A stretch of 64,000 nucleotides of DNA from Prevotella sp. UBA5379 (GCA_002409785.1 DHOX01000092.1:49170-113169), one strand, 5' to 3'. Numbered from the stretch's first letter, positions 7,866 through 17,411 are shown. A program made the numbers and translations. Notes: generated by a model not told the origin, from the sequence alone.

Positions 7866-9770
7866 ATGGAAAAAGAAATTCATGAAGATTGTGGAGTAGC
7901 ATTGATTCGGCTGCTTCAACCGTTGGAATATTATCAGAAAAAATATTCTTCATGGACTTATGGACTGAACAAGCTCTATCTGATGATGGAAAAGCAGCAT
8001 AACCGCGGACAGGAAGGAGCGGGGATGGCTTGTGTCAATTTGGATTCCCAGCCCGGACACGAATATATGTTCCGTGAACGGGCGGAAGGCAGCAATGCCA
8101 TTACGGAAATTTTCAATCGTGTCACTCAGAATTTCCACAGCATTCCGCCTGAGTTATTGAGGGATGTGAGTTATGCGAAACAAAATTTACCTTTTGCTGG
8201 ACAACTTTATATGGGCCACCTTCGGTATTCAACTACCGGGAAGAGTGGCCTTTCTTATGTCCATCCTTTTTTAAGACGAAATAACTGGAAAGCAAAGAAT
8301 CTCTGTATCTGCGGAAATTTTAATATGACCAACGTAGATGAGATCTTCAAGAAGATAACCGATCAGGGACAATGTCCCCGTATTTATAGTGATACCTATA
8401 TCTTGCTAGAGCTCATGGGTCACCGTCTGGACCGGGAAGTGGAACGCAATTTTGTCAATGCGAAAGCTGAAGGGCTGACCAATCAGGACATTACCCGCTA
8501 TATTGAGGATCATATAGAGATGAGCAACGTCCTTAAAAGTTCTATGAAGGATTTTGATGGCGGTTTCGTCATCTGCGGGCTGACAGGTTCCGGAGAAATG
8601 TTTTCGATGCGTGATCCCTGGGGAATCCGCCCGGCTTTCTACTATAAGAATGATGAAATAGTCGTCTTGGCTTCCGAGCGTCCTGTCTTACAGACCACCT
8701 TTGACCTGGAGTGTGAGGATATTAAGGAACTCCGCCCGGGGGAGGCTTTAATCGTCAATAAAAATGGGCATTGTAACCTGAAACAGATCCTTGATCCCCA
8801 GGGTGATCATGCCTGCTCCTTTGAACGTATCTATTTCAGTCGTGGTTCAGACCAGGACATCTATAAAGAACGTAAACAACTTGGGGAGCAATTGGTCGGT
8901 CCGATTACCAAGGCCGTCAATGGCGATGTAGACCATACCGTGTTCGGCTATATTCCCAACACGGCTGAGGTAGCCTATTACGGTATGCTGGATGGCTTCA
9001 AACGCTATCTGAATGAAAGGAAGATCAGCCAGATAGAAAGTCTTGGGCATGTCCCTACCCATGACGAACTGGTAAGGATATTGGATAATTATGTGAGGTC
9101 GGAGAAAGTAGCATGGAAAGACATCAAGTTGCGTACTTTCATCACGGAAGGCAATACACGGAAAGACCTGGCCAGCCACGTCTATGACATTACCTACGGG
9201 AGTTTGACACCATACGAGGACAACCTGGTCATTATCGATGACAGCATTGTCCGGGGAACCACTTTAAAGGAAAGTATCCTAAGAATCCTCGAACGGCTGC
9301 ATCCTAAAAAGATCGTTGTAGTCTCCAGTGCACCTCAGATTCGTTATCCCGACTATTATGGCATTGACATGCCGAGACTGGAAGAGTTTTCTGCCTTCCG
9401 GGCCACCATCCAGTTGATTAAGCATAAAGGGAGGGAGCAACTGATAGAAGATACCTATGAATCCTGCAAGAGAGAGCTCCTTAAGCCAAAAGTTGAAATG
9501 CGTAATGTCGTACGTGATCTCTATGAGCCTTTCAGTGTAGATGAGATCAATGATGAAATGGTGGAGATGCTCAGGCCGGAAGGGATGAAAACACCTATCG
9601 AAATTGTTTATCAGAGCATGGATGGCTTGCATAAAGCAATTCCGGATCATAAGGGAGACTGGTATTTCTCCGGCAAATATCCTACACCCGGAGGAACGAA
9701 ATGCTGTTTACAGGCCTTCATCAGTTATGTGGAAAATTCACGGGGCAAACAACTGGAAAAGAAGGGTTGA
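7866..9770 (+). CDS. PurF-like amidophosphoribosyltransferase, long Bacteroidota form
   Basis: Predicted to transfer glutamine-derived ammonia to PRPP, the first step of purine synthesis, though the exact role is uncertain. The N-terminal class II glutaminase domain has Cys9 in EDCGVAL, implying removal of a short propeptide, plus QHNRGQEGAG, GHLRYSTTGKSG and RDPWGIRPAFYY. The phosphoribosyltransferase motif VIIDDSIVRGTT is at residues 455-466. At 634 residues it is well over 100 longer than standard PurF (about 470-510). The usual NGN oxyanion motif reads NFN (151-153). It may be the only PurF or a divergent paralogue; a genome search would decide. It sits between glmS and carA. Confidence 0.8.
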   Translation: MEKEIHEDCGVALIRLLQPLEYYQKKYSSWTYGLNKLYLMMEKQHNRGQEGAGMACVNLDSQPGHEYMFRERAEGSNAITEIFNRVTQNFHSIPPELLRDVSYAKQNLPFAGQLYMGHLRYSTTGKSGLSYVHPFLRRNNWKAKNLCICGNFNMTNVDEIFKKITDQGQCPRIYSDTYILLELMGHRLDREVERNFVNAKAEGLTNQDITRYIEDHIEMSNVLKSSMKDFDGGFVICGLTGSGEMFSMRDPWGIRPAFYYKNDEIVVLASERPVLQTTFDLECEDIKELRPGEALIVNKNGHCNLKQILDPQGDHACSFERIYFSRGSDQDIYKERKQLGEQLVGPITKAVNGDVDHTVFGYIPNTAEVAYYGMLDGFKRYLNERKISQIESLGHVPTHDELVRILDNYVRSEKVAWKDIKLRTFITEGNTRKDLASHVYDITYGSLTPYEDNLVIIDDSIVRGTTLKESILRILERLHPKKIVVVSSAPQIRYPDYYGIDMPRLEEFSAFRATIQLIKHKGREQLIEDTYESCKRELLKPKVEMRNVVRDLYEPFSVDEINDEMVEMLRPEGMKTPIEIVYQSMDGLHKAIPDHKGDWYFSGKYPTPGGTKCCLQAFISYVENSRGKQLEKKG

Positions 9771-9886
9771 TGCTCTTAAAAGAAAAAGAGGGAGCGGATA
9801 ATGACCCTTCTGCTGATCAGCAAGAGCCAGGGCCCTGCCCCTCAAAGTTAAAAATAAATCATGAGTCTTAGCAATAGTTTATATAA

Positions 9887-10993
9887 ATGAAGAACGTAAC
9901 ATTAGTCTTGTCAGATGGTACCAAATTCCACGGAAAGAGTTTCGGATACGATGCTCCTGTAGCAGGTGAAGTCGTGTTCAATACCGCAATGATGGGGTAT
10001 CCGGAGAGCCTTACCGACCCTTCTTATGCCGGTCAGATGCTGGTGATGACCTTTCCGTTAGTCGGAAATTATGGCGTGCCCCCTTTCACTTTTGAAAAGA
10101 ATGGCCTGCCTACTTTTATGGAGGGCAGTAAAATTTATGTTTCTGCATTGATCGTAAGCGATTACAGTGAACAATACAGTCACTGGAATGCCGTGGAGAG
10201 TCTTGCAGATTGGTTGAAGCGTGAGCATGTGCCGGGCATTACCGGTATTGATACACGTGAATTGACAAAGATATTACGGTCTCATGGAGTGATGATGGGC
10301 AAGATCCTCTTTGATGATGAACCGGATCGTATTCCCGAAGCCAATTATGAGGGAGTAAACTTTGTCGATCAGGTGAGCACGAAAAAGATTGTCACCTATA
10401 ATGAAGGGGCTGGGAAGAAGGTTGTGCTTGTCGATTGCGGCGTCAAGGCAAATATTATCCGTTGCCTGATAGATCGTGGCCTGGAAGTGATCCGTGTGCC
10501 CTGGAATTATGATTATACGAATATGGATTTTGATGGCCTTTTCCTGGCAAATGGCCCGGGTGATCCTGATACGTGCAGTGCTGCCGTTGAGATTATCCGC
10601 AAGCAGATGAGCCAGAGCCGCAAACCGATCTGTGGTATCTGCATGGGGAACCAATTGCTGGGGAAAGCTGCTGGAGCTACCATTTATAAGTTGAAGTATG
10701 GACACCGTGGACATAACCAGCCGGTCCGTCTTGTGGGAACAACCCACTGTTATATCACGAGCCAGAATCACGGTTTTGCAGTTGATGCAAAGACCCTTGG
10801 AAGTGAATGGAAACAACTTTTTGTCAATATGAACGATGGATCCAATGAGGGTATCCGTCACCAGACCAATCCGTGGTTTACCTCTCAATTTCATCCGGAA
10901 GCAGATTCCGGACCACTGGACACAAGATTCATGTTTGATCAGTTTGTGGAATGCCTGAATGGAAAGGTCCCGTCATTATTGAACACTAAATAA
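9887..10993 (+). CDS. carA: carbamoyl-phosphate synthase, small (glutaminase) subunit
   Basis: Releases ammonia from glutamine for CarB in arginine and pyrimidine synthesis. The 368-residue protein has the CPSase small-chain N-terminal domain (residues 1-150) and a class I glutaminase domain with nucleophile Cys252 in GICMGNQ and the His336/Glu338 pair in QFHPEAD. The oxyanion strand GLFLANGPGDP is at 217-227. It is followed by carB after 11 bases, so the subunits are almost certainly co-transcribed. The 116 bases before it show no clear promoter, so it may be transcribed with the PurF-like gene. Confidence 0.96.
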   Translation: MKNVTLVLSDGTKFHGKSFGYDAPVAGEVVFNTAMMGYPESLTDPSYAGQMLVMTFPLVGNYGVPPFTFEKNGLPTFMEGSKIYVSALIVSDYSEQYSHWNAVESLADWLKREHVPGITGIDTRELTKILRSHGVMMGKILFDDEPDRIPEANYEGVNFVDQVSTKKIVTYNEGAGKKVVLVDCGVKANIIRCLIDRGLEVIRVPWNYDYTNMDFDGLFLANGPGDPDTCSAAVEIIRKQMSQSRKPICGICMGNQLLGKAAGATIYKLKYGHRGHNQPVRLVGTTHCYITSQNHGFAVDAKTLGSEWKQLFVNMNDGSNEGIRHQTNPWFTSQFHPEADSGPLDTRFMFDQFVECLNGKVPSLLNTK

Positions 10994-11004
10994 AGGAGAA
11001 GACG

Positions 11005-14000
11005 ATGAAAGACGAAAATATCAAAAAGGTACTGGTCCTTGGTTCCGGAGCGCTGAAGATAGGTGAAGCCGGCGAATTTGATTACTCCGGTTCTCAGGCC
11101 TTGAAAGCCCTCAGGGAAGAGGGTATTGAAACCGTTCTTATCAATCCGAATATCGCAACGGTCCAGACCTCTGAAGGTGTAGCTGATCAGGTTTACTTCC
11201 TGCCTATTCAACCCTATTTCGTGGAACGAGTGATCCAGAAAGAGCACCCGGACTGCATCTTTCTGAGCTTCGGCGGACAGACTGCCCTGAATTGTGGCGT
11301 GCAACTTGACCGCAGCGGAGTGCTGAAGAAATATGGTGTCCGTGTTCTGGGTACTCCTGTCAAAGCCATAATGGATACGGAAGACCGGGAACGCTTCGTG
11401 GAACGTCTGAACGAGATTGAGGTGAAGACGATCAAGAGTGAAGCATGCGAGAATATCCAACAGGCTCGACAAGCTGCCAGAGATGTGGGCTATCCCGTGA
11501 TTATCCGTGCAGCGTATGCATTGGGCGGACTGGGCTCCGGTTTTGCTGATAACGAGGAAGAGCTGAATAAGATCGTTGAGAAAGCTTTCTCTTTCTCTCC
11601 ACAGGTACTGGTAGAGAAAAGCTTGAAGGGATGGAAGGAAATAGAATATGAAGTGGTCCGTGACCGCTATGATAATTGTATCACTGTGTGTAACATGGAG
11701 AATTTTGATCCCTTGGGTATCCATACGGGTGAGAGTATTGTCATCGCTCCATCACAGACGTTGTCAAACAGTGAGTATCACAAGCTCCGTGCCCTGTCCA
11801 TCAAGATTATCCGCCATATCGGGATTATCGGCGAATGTAACGTGCAGTATGCTTTTGACCCGAACAGTGAGGACTATCGGGTCATCGAGGTCAATGCCCG
11901 TCTGAGCCGTTCATCAGCCCTTGCTTCTAAGGCGACCGGGTATCCTTTGGCTTTCGTGGCTGCCAAACTCGGGCTGGGATATGGACTTTTTGAATTGAAG
12001 AATTCGGTGACAAAGACTACTTCTGCTTTCTTTGAACCGGCTTTGGACTATGTGGTCTGCAAGATCCCCCGCTGGGATTTAAGTAAGTTCAGGGGGGTCG
12101 ACCGTGAGCTGGGCTCCAGCATGAAGTCCGTAGGTGAGGTGATGGCTATCGGCCGCAATTTCGAGGAAGCCATCCAGAAAGGACTCCGCATGATCGGACA
12201 AGGAATGCACGGTTTCGTGGAAAATAAAGAACTGGTCATTCCGGATATTGACGAGTCGCTGCAGGAACCTACGGATAAACGTATCTTCGTCATCTCAAAG
12301 GCAATGCACAAAAACTATACCGTCGATCAGATACACGGTTTGACTAAGATTGACAAATGGTTTCTCTACAAACTCAAGCATATTATAGATATAGATGAAA
12401 GACTGAAGAAGTGTAATATTAACACGCTGGATAAAGAGCTTCTGCGGACAGCAAAGGTTTATGGATTTACAGACTTCCAGATCGCCCGTGCTGTGGGAAT
12501 GGAAGAAGAGATGTCCATGCATAAGGCCCAACTGGTCGTCCGTAATCTCAGGAAGAGTTATGGAATCTTGCCAGTCGTCAAGCAGATCGATACCCTTGCT
12601 GCTGAATACCCTGCACAGACTAACTATCTCTACTTGACTTATAGTGGTGTGAAGAGTGATATTAGTTGGGTTCATGACAAAAGGGCAATTATTGTGCTGG
12701 GATCAGGGGCTTACCGCATCGGTAGTTCTGTGGAATTTGACTGGTGTGGCGTGCAGGCGTTGAATACGATCCGCAAGCAAGGTTATCATTCAGTGATGAT
12801 CAACTATAATCCGGAAACAGTATCGACGGATTATGACATGTGTGACCGGTTGTATTTTGATGAGCTGACCTTTGAAAGGGTGATGGACATCATCGACCTC
12901 GAATGTCCCTACGGGGTGATCATCTCTACAGGAGGACAGATCCCTAATAATCTGGCCATGCGCCTTGATTCTGTTAATGTCCCTATTCTGGGTACGGCTG
13001 CCAAGGATATTGACCGGGCTGAGGACCGGGCTAAGTTCTCTACCTTGATGAATGACCTGGGGATCAAGCAACCGGAATGGAATGCATTGACCAATATGGA
13101 AGATGTCGATCAATTCATACAGAAGGTGGGATTCCCTGTTCTCGTCCGTCCTTCTTATGTCCTTTCAGGGGCTGCCATGAACGTATGTTCCAATGAAGAC
13201 GAACTGAAACGGTTCCTCAAGTTGGCTGCGAATGTCAGTGAAGATCATCCGGTGGTTATCAGTAAATTTATTGAGCATGCCAAGGAGATTGATTTTGATG
13301 GTGTTGCCAGAAAAGGAGAGATTATGGCGTATGCCATTGGTGAGCATATTGAGTTTGCCGGTGTTCACTCCGGGGATGCCACCATCGTGTTCCCACCGCA
13401 GAAACTCTATGTGGAGACCGTGCGACGCATCAAGCGCGTCAGCCGCCAGATAGCCGCTGCATTGCATATCAATGGTCCCTTTAATGTACAGTATATGGCC
13501 CGTGATAACCAGATTCTGGTCATAGAGTGTAATCTCCGTGCTTCCCGCTCGTTCCCGTTCCATAGTAAAGTGCTGAAGATCAACTTGATCGAATTGGCAA
13601 CAAAGATTATGCTGGATGTGCCTGTCGAGAGGCCTAGCAAGAATCTTTTTGATCTGGACTATATCGGCATCAAGGCCAGTCAGTTTTCCTTTAACCGTCT
13701 GCAGAAAGCAGATCCGGTGTTGGGAGTGGACATGAGTTCGACGGGTGAAGTGGGCTGCCTGGGGGATGATTCCAATACGGCCCTTTTGAAGAGCATGCTT
13801 TCCGTAGGGCAACGTATTCCGAAGAAGAATATATTGCTGTCTACAGGCGATGCAAAGCAGAAAGCAGATATGCTGGATGCAGCCAAACAATTGGTGGAGC
13901 ATGGCTACCGGCTTTATGCTACGGAGGGGACGAGCAAGTATCTTTCCGGCAATGGAGTGGATAATACGATGGTATATTGGCCTTCGGAGAAGGATAAAGA

Positions 14001-14229
14001 ACCGCAGGCTTTATCGATGCTTCATCAGAAGAAGATAGATATGGTGGTGAATATTCCTAAGGACCTCACTCCGAAAGAGTTGACGAATGGGTATATGATC
14101 CGCCGTGCTGCCATTGACCTGAATGTACCTCTGATTACAAACTCCCGGCTGGCTTCAGCTTTCATCAATGCCTTTTGCAGTGTGAAACTTGATGATATAG
14201 ATATTAAGGCTTGGAGTGAATATAAATAA
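11005..14229 (+). CDS. carB: carbamoyl-phosphate synthase, large subunit
   Basis: Makes carbamoyl phosphate from bicarbonate, ammonia and two ATP. The 1074 residues match the family (about 1070). Two homologous ATP-grasp halves are visible: the first begins VLGSGALKIGEAGEFDYSGSQ, the second VLGSGAYRIGSSVEFDWCG near residue 560. A C-terminal MGS-like regulatory domain begins near residue 930 (NILLSTGD, LYATEGTSKYL). The N-terminal motif resembles the eukaryotic CPS type more than the GAGPIVIGQACEFDYSG of E. coli, which I believe is normal for this phylum. Confidence 0.97.
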   Translation: MKDENIKKVLVLGSGALKIGEAGEFDYSGSQALKALREEGIETVLINPNIATVQTSEGVADQVYFLPIQPYFVERVIQKEHPDCIFLSFGGQTALNCGVQLDRSGVLKKYGVRVLGTPVKAIMDTEDRERFVERLNEIEVKTIKSEACENIQQARQAARDVGYPVIIRAAYALGGLGSGFADNEEELNKIVEKAFSFSPQVLVEKSLKGWKEIEYEVVRDRYDNCITVCNMENFDPLGIHTGESIVIAPSQTLSNSEYHKLRALSIKIIRHIGIIGECNVQYAFDPNSEDYRVIEVNARLSRSSALASKATGYPLAFVAAKLGLGYGLFELKNSVTKTTSAFFEPALDYVVCKIPRWDLSKFRGVDRELGSSMKSVGEVMAIGRNFEEAIQKGLRMIGQGMHGFVENKELVIPDIDESLQEPTDKRIFVISKAMHKNYTVDQIHGLTKIDKWFLYKLKHIIDIDERLKKCNINTLDKELLRTAKVYGFTDFQIARAVGMEEEMSMHKAQLVVRNLRKSYGILPVVKQIDTLAAEYPAQTNYLYLTYSGVKSDISWVHDKRAIIVLGSGAYRIGSSVEFDWCGVQALNTIRKQGYHSVMINYNPETVSTDYDMCDRLYFDELTFERVMDIIDLECPYGVIISTGGQIPNNLAMRLDSVNVPILGTAAKDIDRAEDRAKFSTLMNDLGIKQPEWNALTNMEDVDQFIQKVGFPVLVRPSYVLSGAAMNVCSNEDELKRFLKLAANVSEDHPVVISKFIEHAKEIDFDGVARKGEIMAYAIGEHIEFAGVHSGDATIVFPPQKLYVETVRRIKRVSRQIAAALHINGPFNVQYMARDNQILVIECNLRASRSFPFHSKVLKINLIELATKIMLDVPVERPSKNLFDLDYIGIKASQFSFNRLQKADPVLGVDMSSTGEVGCLGDDSNTALLKSMLSVGQRIPKKNILLSTGDAKQKADMLDAAKQLVEHGYRLYATEGTSKYLSGNGVDNTMVYWPSEKDKEPQALSMLHQKKIDMVVNIPKDLTPKELTNGYMIRRAAIDLNVPLITNSRLASAFINAFCSVKLDDIDIKAWSEYK

Positions 14230-14290
14230 ACTTCCGGTGGGAGGTTCTCAAACTGGACATCAGTGGAGACCTTTGTGCTGAATAAAAAGT

Positions 14291-14327
14291 CCCCGATAAG
14301 TTTTTTTCTTCTTGTCGGGGCTTTTTT
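14291..14327 (+). terminator. carB rho-independent terminator
   Basis: CCCCGATAAG (14291-14300) pairs with CTTGTCGGGG (14311-14320) with one G-T wobble, followed by CTTTTTT. It ends the glmS-to-carB gene cluster. Confidence 0.88.
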
Positions 14328-14382
14328 CGTTCCTGTGGGATGGTCAGGACGATAGAAAATCTGCATAAATCTAATTTTATTT

Positions 14383-14427
14383 AATGATTTGAAATATTTA
14401 ACTTTCGTTATCAGTTTGCAAATCATT
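14383..14427. repeat. 9-bp perfect inverted repeat in intergenic region
   Basis: AATGATTTG (14383-14391) and CAAATCATT (14419-14427) are perfect inverted arms separated by 27 bases, between the carB terminator and the lipoprotein promoter. It has no T-run, so it is not an evident terminator; it could be an operator or a leader hairpin. Confidence 0.5.
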
Positions 14428-14508
14428 GATTCACAGTATATTACAAGATTGTTACAGATGATTCGAAAAAAAGTTCTAAAAAAATGAACGCCGTATTAAA
14501 AAAATACT

Positions 14509-14516
14509 TATCTTTG
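14509..14516 (+). promoter_or_regulatory. -7 element before the small lipoprotein
   Basis: TATCTTTG matches the -7 consensus and is about 50 bases before the ATG. No clear TTTG lies 19-21 bases upstream; the area is a run of A with a few T. Confidence 0.5.
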
Positions 14517-14566
14517 CAACGTTTTAATAAACAAATGTTGTTTTACAGATTTAAAAAGCAAAGAAA

Positions 14567-14746
14567 ATGAAGAAATTACTTTTAATGTTCGTAGCTATCG
14601 CAGCTATCTCTTTTGCATCTTGTGGTCACAAAACAGCTAAGGCTCCTGCAAAGGATTCTGACACTGTAGCCGTTGATTCTTCTGCAGCTGACACTACTGC
14701 CGCTGATACAACTGCTGCTGATACAGCTGCTGCACAGGCTAAGTAA
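14567..14746 (+). CDS. 59-residue predicted lipoprotein with AADTT-type repeats
   Basis: A small secreted protein of unknown function. Residues 1-18 are a signal sequence (MKKLLLMFVAIAAISFAS) and Cys19 would be lipidated; the lipobox FASC is slightly relaxed, as often in this phylum. The mature 41 residues are almost only Ala, Asp, Thr, Ser and Lys, with tandem AADTT/AADTA units and no hydrophobic core, so it is probably unstructured. The gene has its own -7 element and a strong terminator, so it forms a single-gene unit. Codon use is regular (GCT, GAT, ACT), as in a well expressed gene. I recognise no family. Confidence 0.72.
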   Translation: MKKLLLMFVAIAAISFASCGHKTAKAPAKDSDTVAVDSSAADTTAADTTAADTAAAQAK

Positions 14747-14783
14747 TCAGATTACTTAACGAACTGAAAAATTTAGAGAAACT

Positions 14784-14815
14784 CCGCTGAAGGTTTTACC
14801 TTCAGCGGTTTTTTT
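14784..14815 (+). terminator. terminator of the small lipoprotein gene
   Basis: A perfect 10-bp stem CCGCTGAAGG / CCTTCAGCGG with a 5-base loop, followed by seven T. Confidence 0.92.
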
Positions 14816-14826
14816 GTCCCTATAAA

Positions 14827-14858
14827 TTTGTATATTTTGACAACTTGCCGTATCTTTG
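14827..14858 (+). promoter_or_regulatory. mtaB promoter with almost no leader
   Basis: TTTG (14827-14830), 20 bases and TATCTTTG (14851-14858). The start codon at 14866 is only 7 bases after the -7 element, so the transcript should begin at or within a few bases of the ATG. Confidence 0.72.
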
Positions 14859-14865
14859 CATCTAT

Positions 14866-16239
14866 ATGGATACGAGTTTTCTTCAGGGCAAAAAAGCCCT
14901 TTATTATACTTTGGGTTGTAAACTCAACTTTTCTGAAACATCAACTTTCTCCAAGATACTTCAAGGAAATGGAGTGGTGCCGGTAAAGAAGGGTGAGAAA
15001 GCTGATCTATGCCTGATCAATACTTGCTCAGTGACTGAGGTGGCTGATCATAAATGCCGTCAGACCATTCATAAGATGGTGCGGGAAAACCCGGATGCTT
15101 TTATAGTCGTTACGGGTTGTTATGCCCAATTGCAGCCTCGTAAAATAAGTCAGATCAAAGGAGTAGACTTAGTCCTGGGTTCAAACGAGAAATCCAGTTT
15201 GCTTGACCGGCTGGCTGAGGCATGGCAGGAACGTGCAGCCTTGGATGCAAAGGACCAGAACCCCAATGAGCATCTTCATGCCTTTCACCGTGTGAAGACA
15301 AAGGAGATCAAAACATTCCAGCCCTCTTGCAGCAGAGGTAACCGCACACGTTACTGGTTGAAGGTCCAGGACGGATGTAATTATTTCTGTACCTACTGTA
15401 CGATTCCTTATGCCCGTGGCTTTTCGCGGAACCCATCCATTGCTTCACTTGTCGGGCAGGCAGAACAGGCTGTCCATGAGGGAGGGAAGGAAATCGTCCT
15501 GACTGGTTGTAATATCGGCGATTTTGGCGAAACGACCCATGAGTCGTTTCTTGATCTCGTGAAAGCTCTTGACCAGGTAGAAGGTATCAAGCGTTACCGG
15601 ATCAGTTCTCTGGAGCCTGATCTCTGTTCGGATGAATTGATTGATTATTGTGCACAGAGCAGAGCCTTTATGCCTCATTTTCATATCCCGTTGCAAAGTG
15701 GCTCTGACCAGGTGTTGAGGCTCATGCACCGTCGTTATGATCGGGCTCTCTTTGCCCATAAGATCAATTTGATTAAGGCGAAAATGCCCGATTCTTTTAT
15801 TGGAGTGGATGTTATGGTGGGATGCAGGGGAGAACGCCCGGAGTTTTTCGAGGATTGCTATAACTTCCTGGAGAATCTTCCGGTTACCAAACTCCATGTG
15901 TTTCCTTACAGCGAACGTCCTGGTACGTCAGCCCTGGCTATCCCTTACAAGGTCAGTGAAGAAGAGAAGAAAGAGCGTTCCAGGCGTCTTCTTGAACTCA
16001 GTGAACAGAAAGAACAGGCTTTTTATGCTGCCCATATCGGAAAAGATGCTGAAGTATTGTTCGAGAAGTCTGATAAGGGTAAACCTATGCATGGGTTTAC
16101 AAAAAATTATATCCGTGTAGAATTGCCGGCTGAAAAAGCCTGTAAAGAATATGATAATGAATTGATCCAAGTCCGTCTTGGTAATTTTAATAGCGATAAG
16201 ACAGCCTTAATGGCTGAGGTATATGGATTTAATAAATAA
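14866..16239 (+). CDS. mtaB: tRNA t6A37 methylthiotransferase MtaB
   Basis: A radical SAM enzyme that adds a methylthio group to N6-threonylcarbamoyladenosine at position 37 of tRNAs reading ANN codons. The N-terminal UPF0004 domain has its three cluster cysteines in TLGCKLN, NTCSVTE and VTGCYAQ. The radical SAM cluster is in DGCNYFCTYCTIPYARG (CxxxCxxC). A TRAM-like tail is at the C-terminus. Length from ATG 14866 is 457. The ATG seven codons upstream (14845) lies before the -7 element and cannot be in the transcript from the promoter seen, so I reject it. Confidence 0.92.
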   Translation: MDTSFLQGKKALYYTLGCKLNFSETSTFSKILQGNGVVPVKKGEKADLCLINTCSVTEVADHKCRQTIHKMVRENPDAFIVVTGCYAQLQPRKISQIKGVDLVLGSNEKSSLLDRLAEAWQERAALDAKDQNPNEHLHAFHRVKTKEIKTFQPSCSRGNRTRYWLKVQDGCNYFCTYCTIPYARGFSRNPSIASLVGQAEQAVHEGGKEIVLTGCNIGDFGETTHESFLDLVKALDQVEGIKRYRISSLEPDLCSDELIDYCAQSRAFMPHFHIPLQSGSDQVLRLMHRRYDRALFAHKINLIKAKMPDSFIGVDVMVGCRGERPEFFEDCYNFLENLPVTKLHVFPYSERPGTSALAIPYKVSEEEKKERSRRLLELSEQKEQAFYAAHIGKDAEVLFEKSDKGKPMHGFTKNYIRVELPAEKACKEYDNELIQVRLGNFNSDKTALMAEVYGFNK

Positions 16240-16381
16240 GAATTCAGGCGTTGGAGGCATTTCTTGCAGGAGTTAGAGAAATAACCAGGCAAGAACAGAC
16301 CTTTAAATACTGGTGGCACAGAAATCCCATAGAGGTTTCTGGTATTCGAGAGAGCATGAAACATAAATTTTCAAACCATAA

Positions 16382-17410
16382 ATGATGGATAAAATAGCAA
16401 TTGTTATCCTCAATTGGAATGGGAGCAGAATGCTGAGCCAATATCTTCCGTCCGTTGTAGAGTATTCACGGATGGATGCTTCTGTCTGGGTAGCTGATAA
16501 TGCCTCGACTGATGATAGCCTGGATTTGCTGAAGGTACAGTTTCCGATGGTCAGAACATTGGTGTTTGATCACAATTATGGTTTTGCAGAAGGGTATAAC
16601 CGGGCTTTGGAACAGATTAAAGCCCAATATTATGTACTCTTGAATTCTGATGTGGAAGTTTCTCACCATTGGCTGACCTCGATGGTGGAATATATGGATG
16701 TTCATCCGGATGTAGCTGCCTGTCAGCCGAAAATACTTTCAGAGCGGGATAAGGATTCCTTTGAATATTCCGGCGCCTGTGGCGGATTCCTTGATAAGTA
16801 TGGCTATCCTTTCTGTCGTGGCCGTATTTTCAATACCGTCGAAGAAGATAATGGGCAGTATGACTATACCATGAACATCTTCTGGGCTACAGGGGCTTGC
16901 CTGATGGTCCGTTCTGAGGATTACTGGCGCGTTGGCGGTCTGGACCAGCGCTTTTTCGCCCATAATGAAGAGATTGACATGTGCTGGAGATTTCGTGAGG
17001 CAGGTCTCCGGGTAGTCTGTGTTCCGGAAAGTGAGGTTTATCATGTCGGTGGAGGGACTCTTCCCAAAGGAGATTCGCGGAAAACGTACCTGAATTTTCG
17101 CAATAATCTCACCATGCTCTATAAAAATCTCCCGGATGATGAACTGGGGAAAGTGATGAGAGTACGTTGGTTTCTGGACTATCTGGCAGCTTTTGTGACA
17201 CTGATCTTTCATCACAACTTCGGAGATTTTAAGGCAATCTTCCAGGCACGAAGAGCTTATAAGAAATGGAGAAAGGATTTTGACCGGGATCGTGAGCAAA
17301 TCCGGAAATCACGCGTTCAGGACTCTATACCTGAACGTAAGAACTTCTCTATTGTGTGGCAATATTATTTCAAGAGGCATAAGACCTTTGACGAGTTGAA
17401 TTGTGACTGA
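16382..17410 (+). CDS. glycosyltransferase family 2 protein
   Basis: A 342-residue GT-A fold glycosyltransferase, likely acting on cell-surface or lipid-linked glycans. IVILNWNGSRML begins the nucleotide-binding fold, VADNASTDDS follows, and LLNSDVEV holds the metal-binding acidic motif. The acceptor-side motif is in AHNEEIDMCWRFREAG. The C-terminal region has a short hydrophobic stretch (FLDYLAAFVTLIF), suggesting membrane association. It resembles rhamnosyltransferase-type GT2 proteins, but donor and acceptor cannot be read from sequence. It starts 142 bases after mtaB; the gap shows no promoter I can support. Confidence 0.87.
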   Translation: MMDKIAIVILNWNGSRMLSQYLPSVVEYSRMDASVWVADNASTDDSLDLLKVQFPMVRTLVFDHNYGFAEGYNRALEQIKAQYYVLLNSDVEVSHHWLTSMVEYMDVHPDVAACQPKILSERDKDSFEYSGACGGFLDKYGYPFCRGRIFNTVEEDNGQYDYTMNIFWATGACLMVRSEDYWRVGGLDQRFFAHNEEIDMCWRFREAGLRVVCVPESEVYHVGGGTLPKGDSRKTYLNFRNNLTMLYKNLPDDELGKVMRVRWFLDYLAAFVTLIFHHNFGDFKAIFQARRAYKKWRKDFDRDREQIRKSRVQDSIPERKNFSIVWQYYFKRHKTFDELNCD

Positions 17411-17411
17411 T

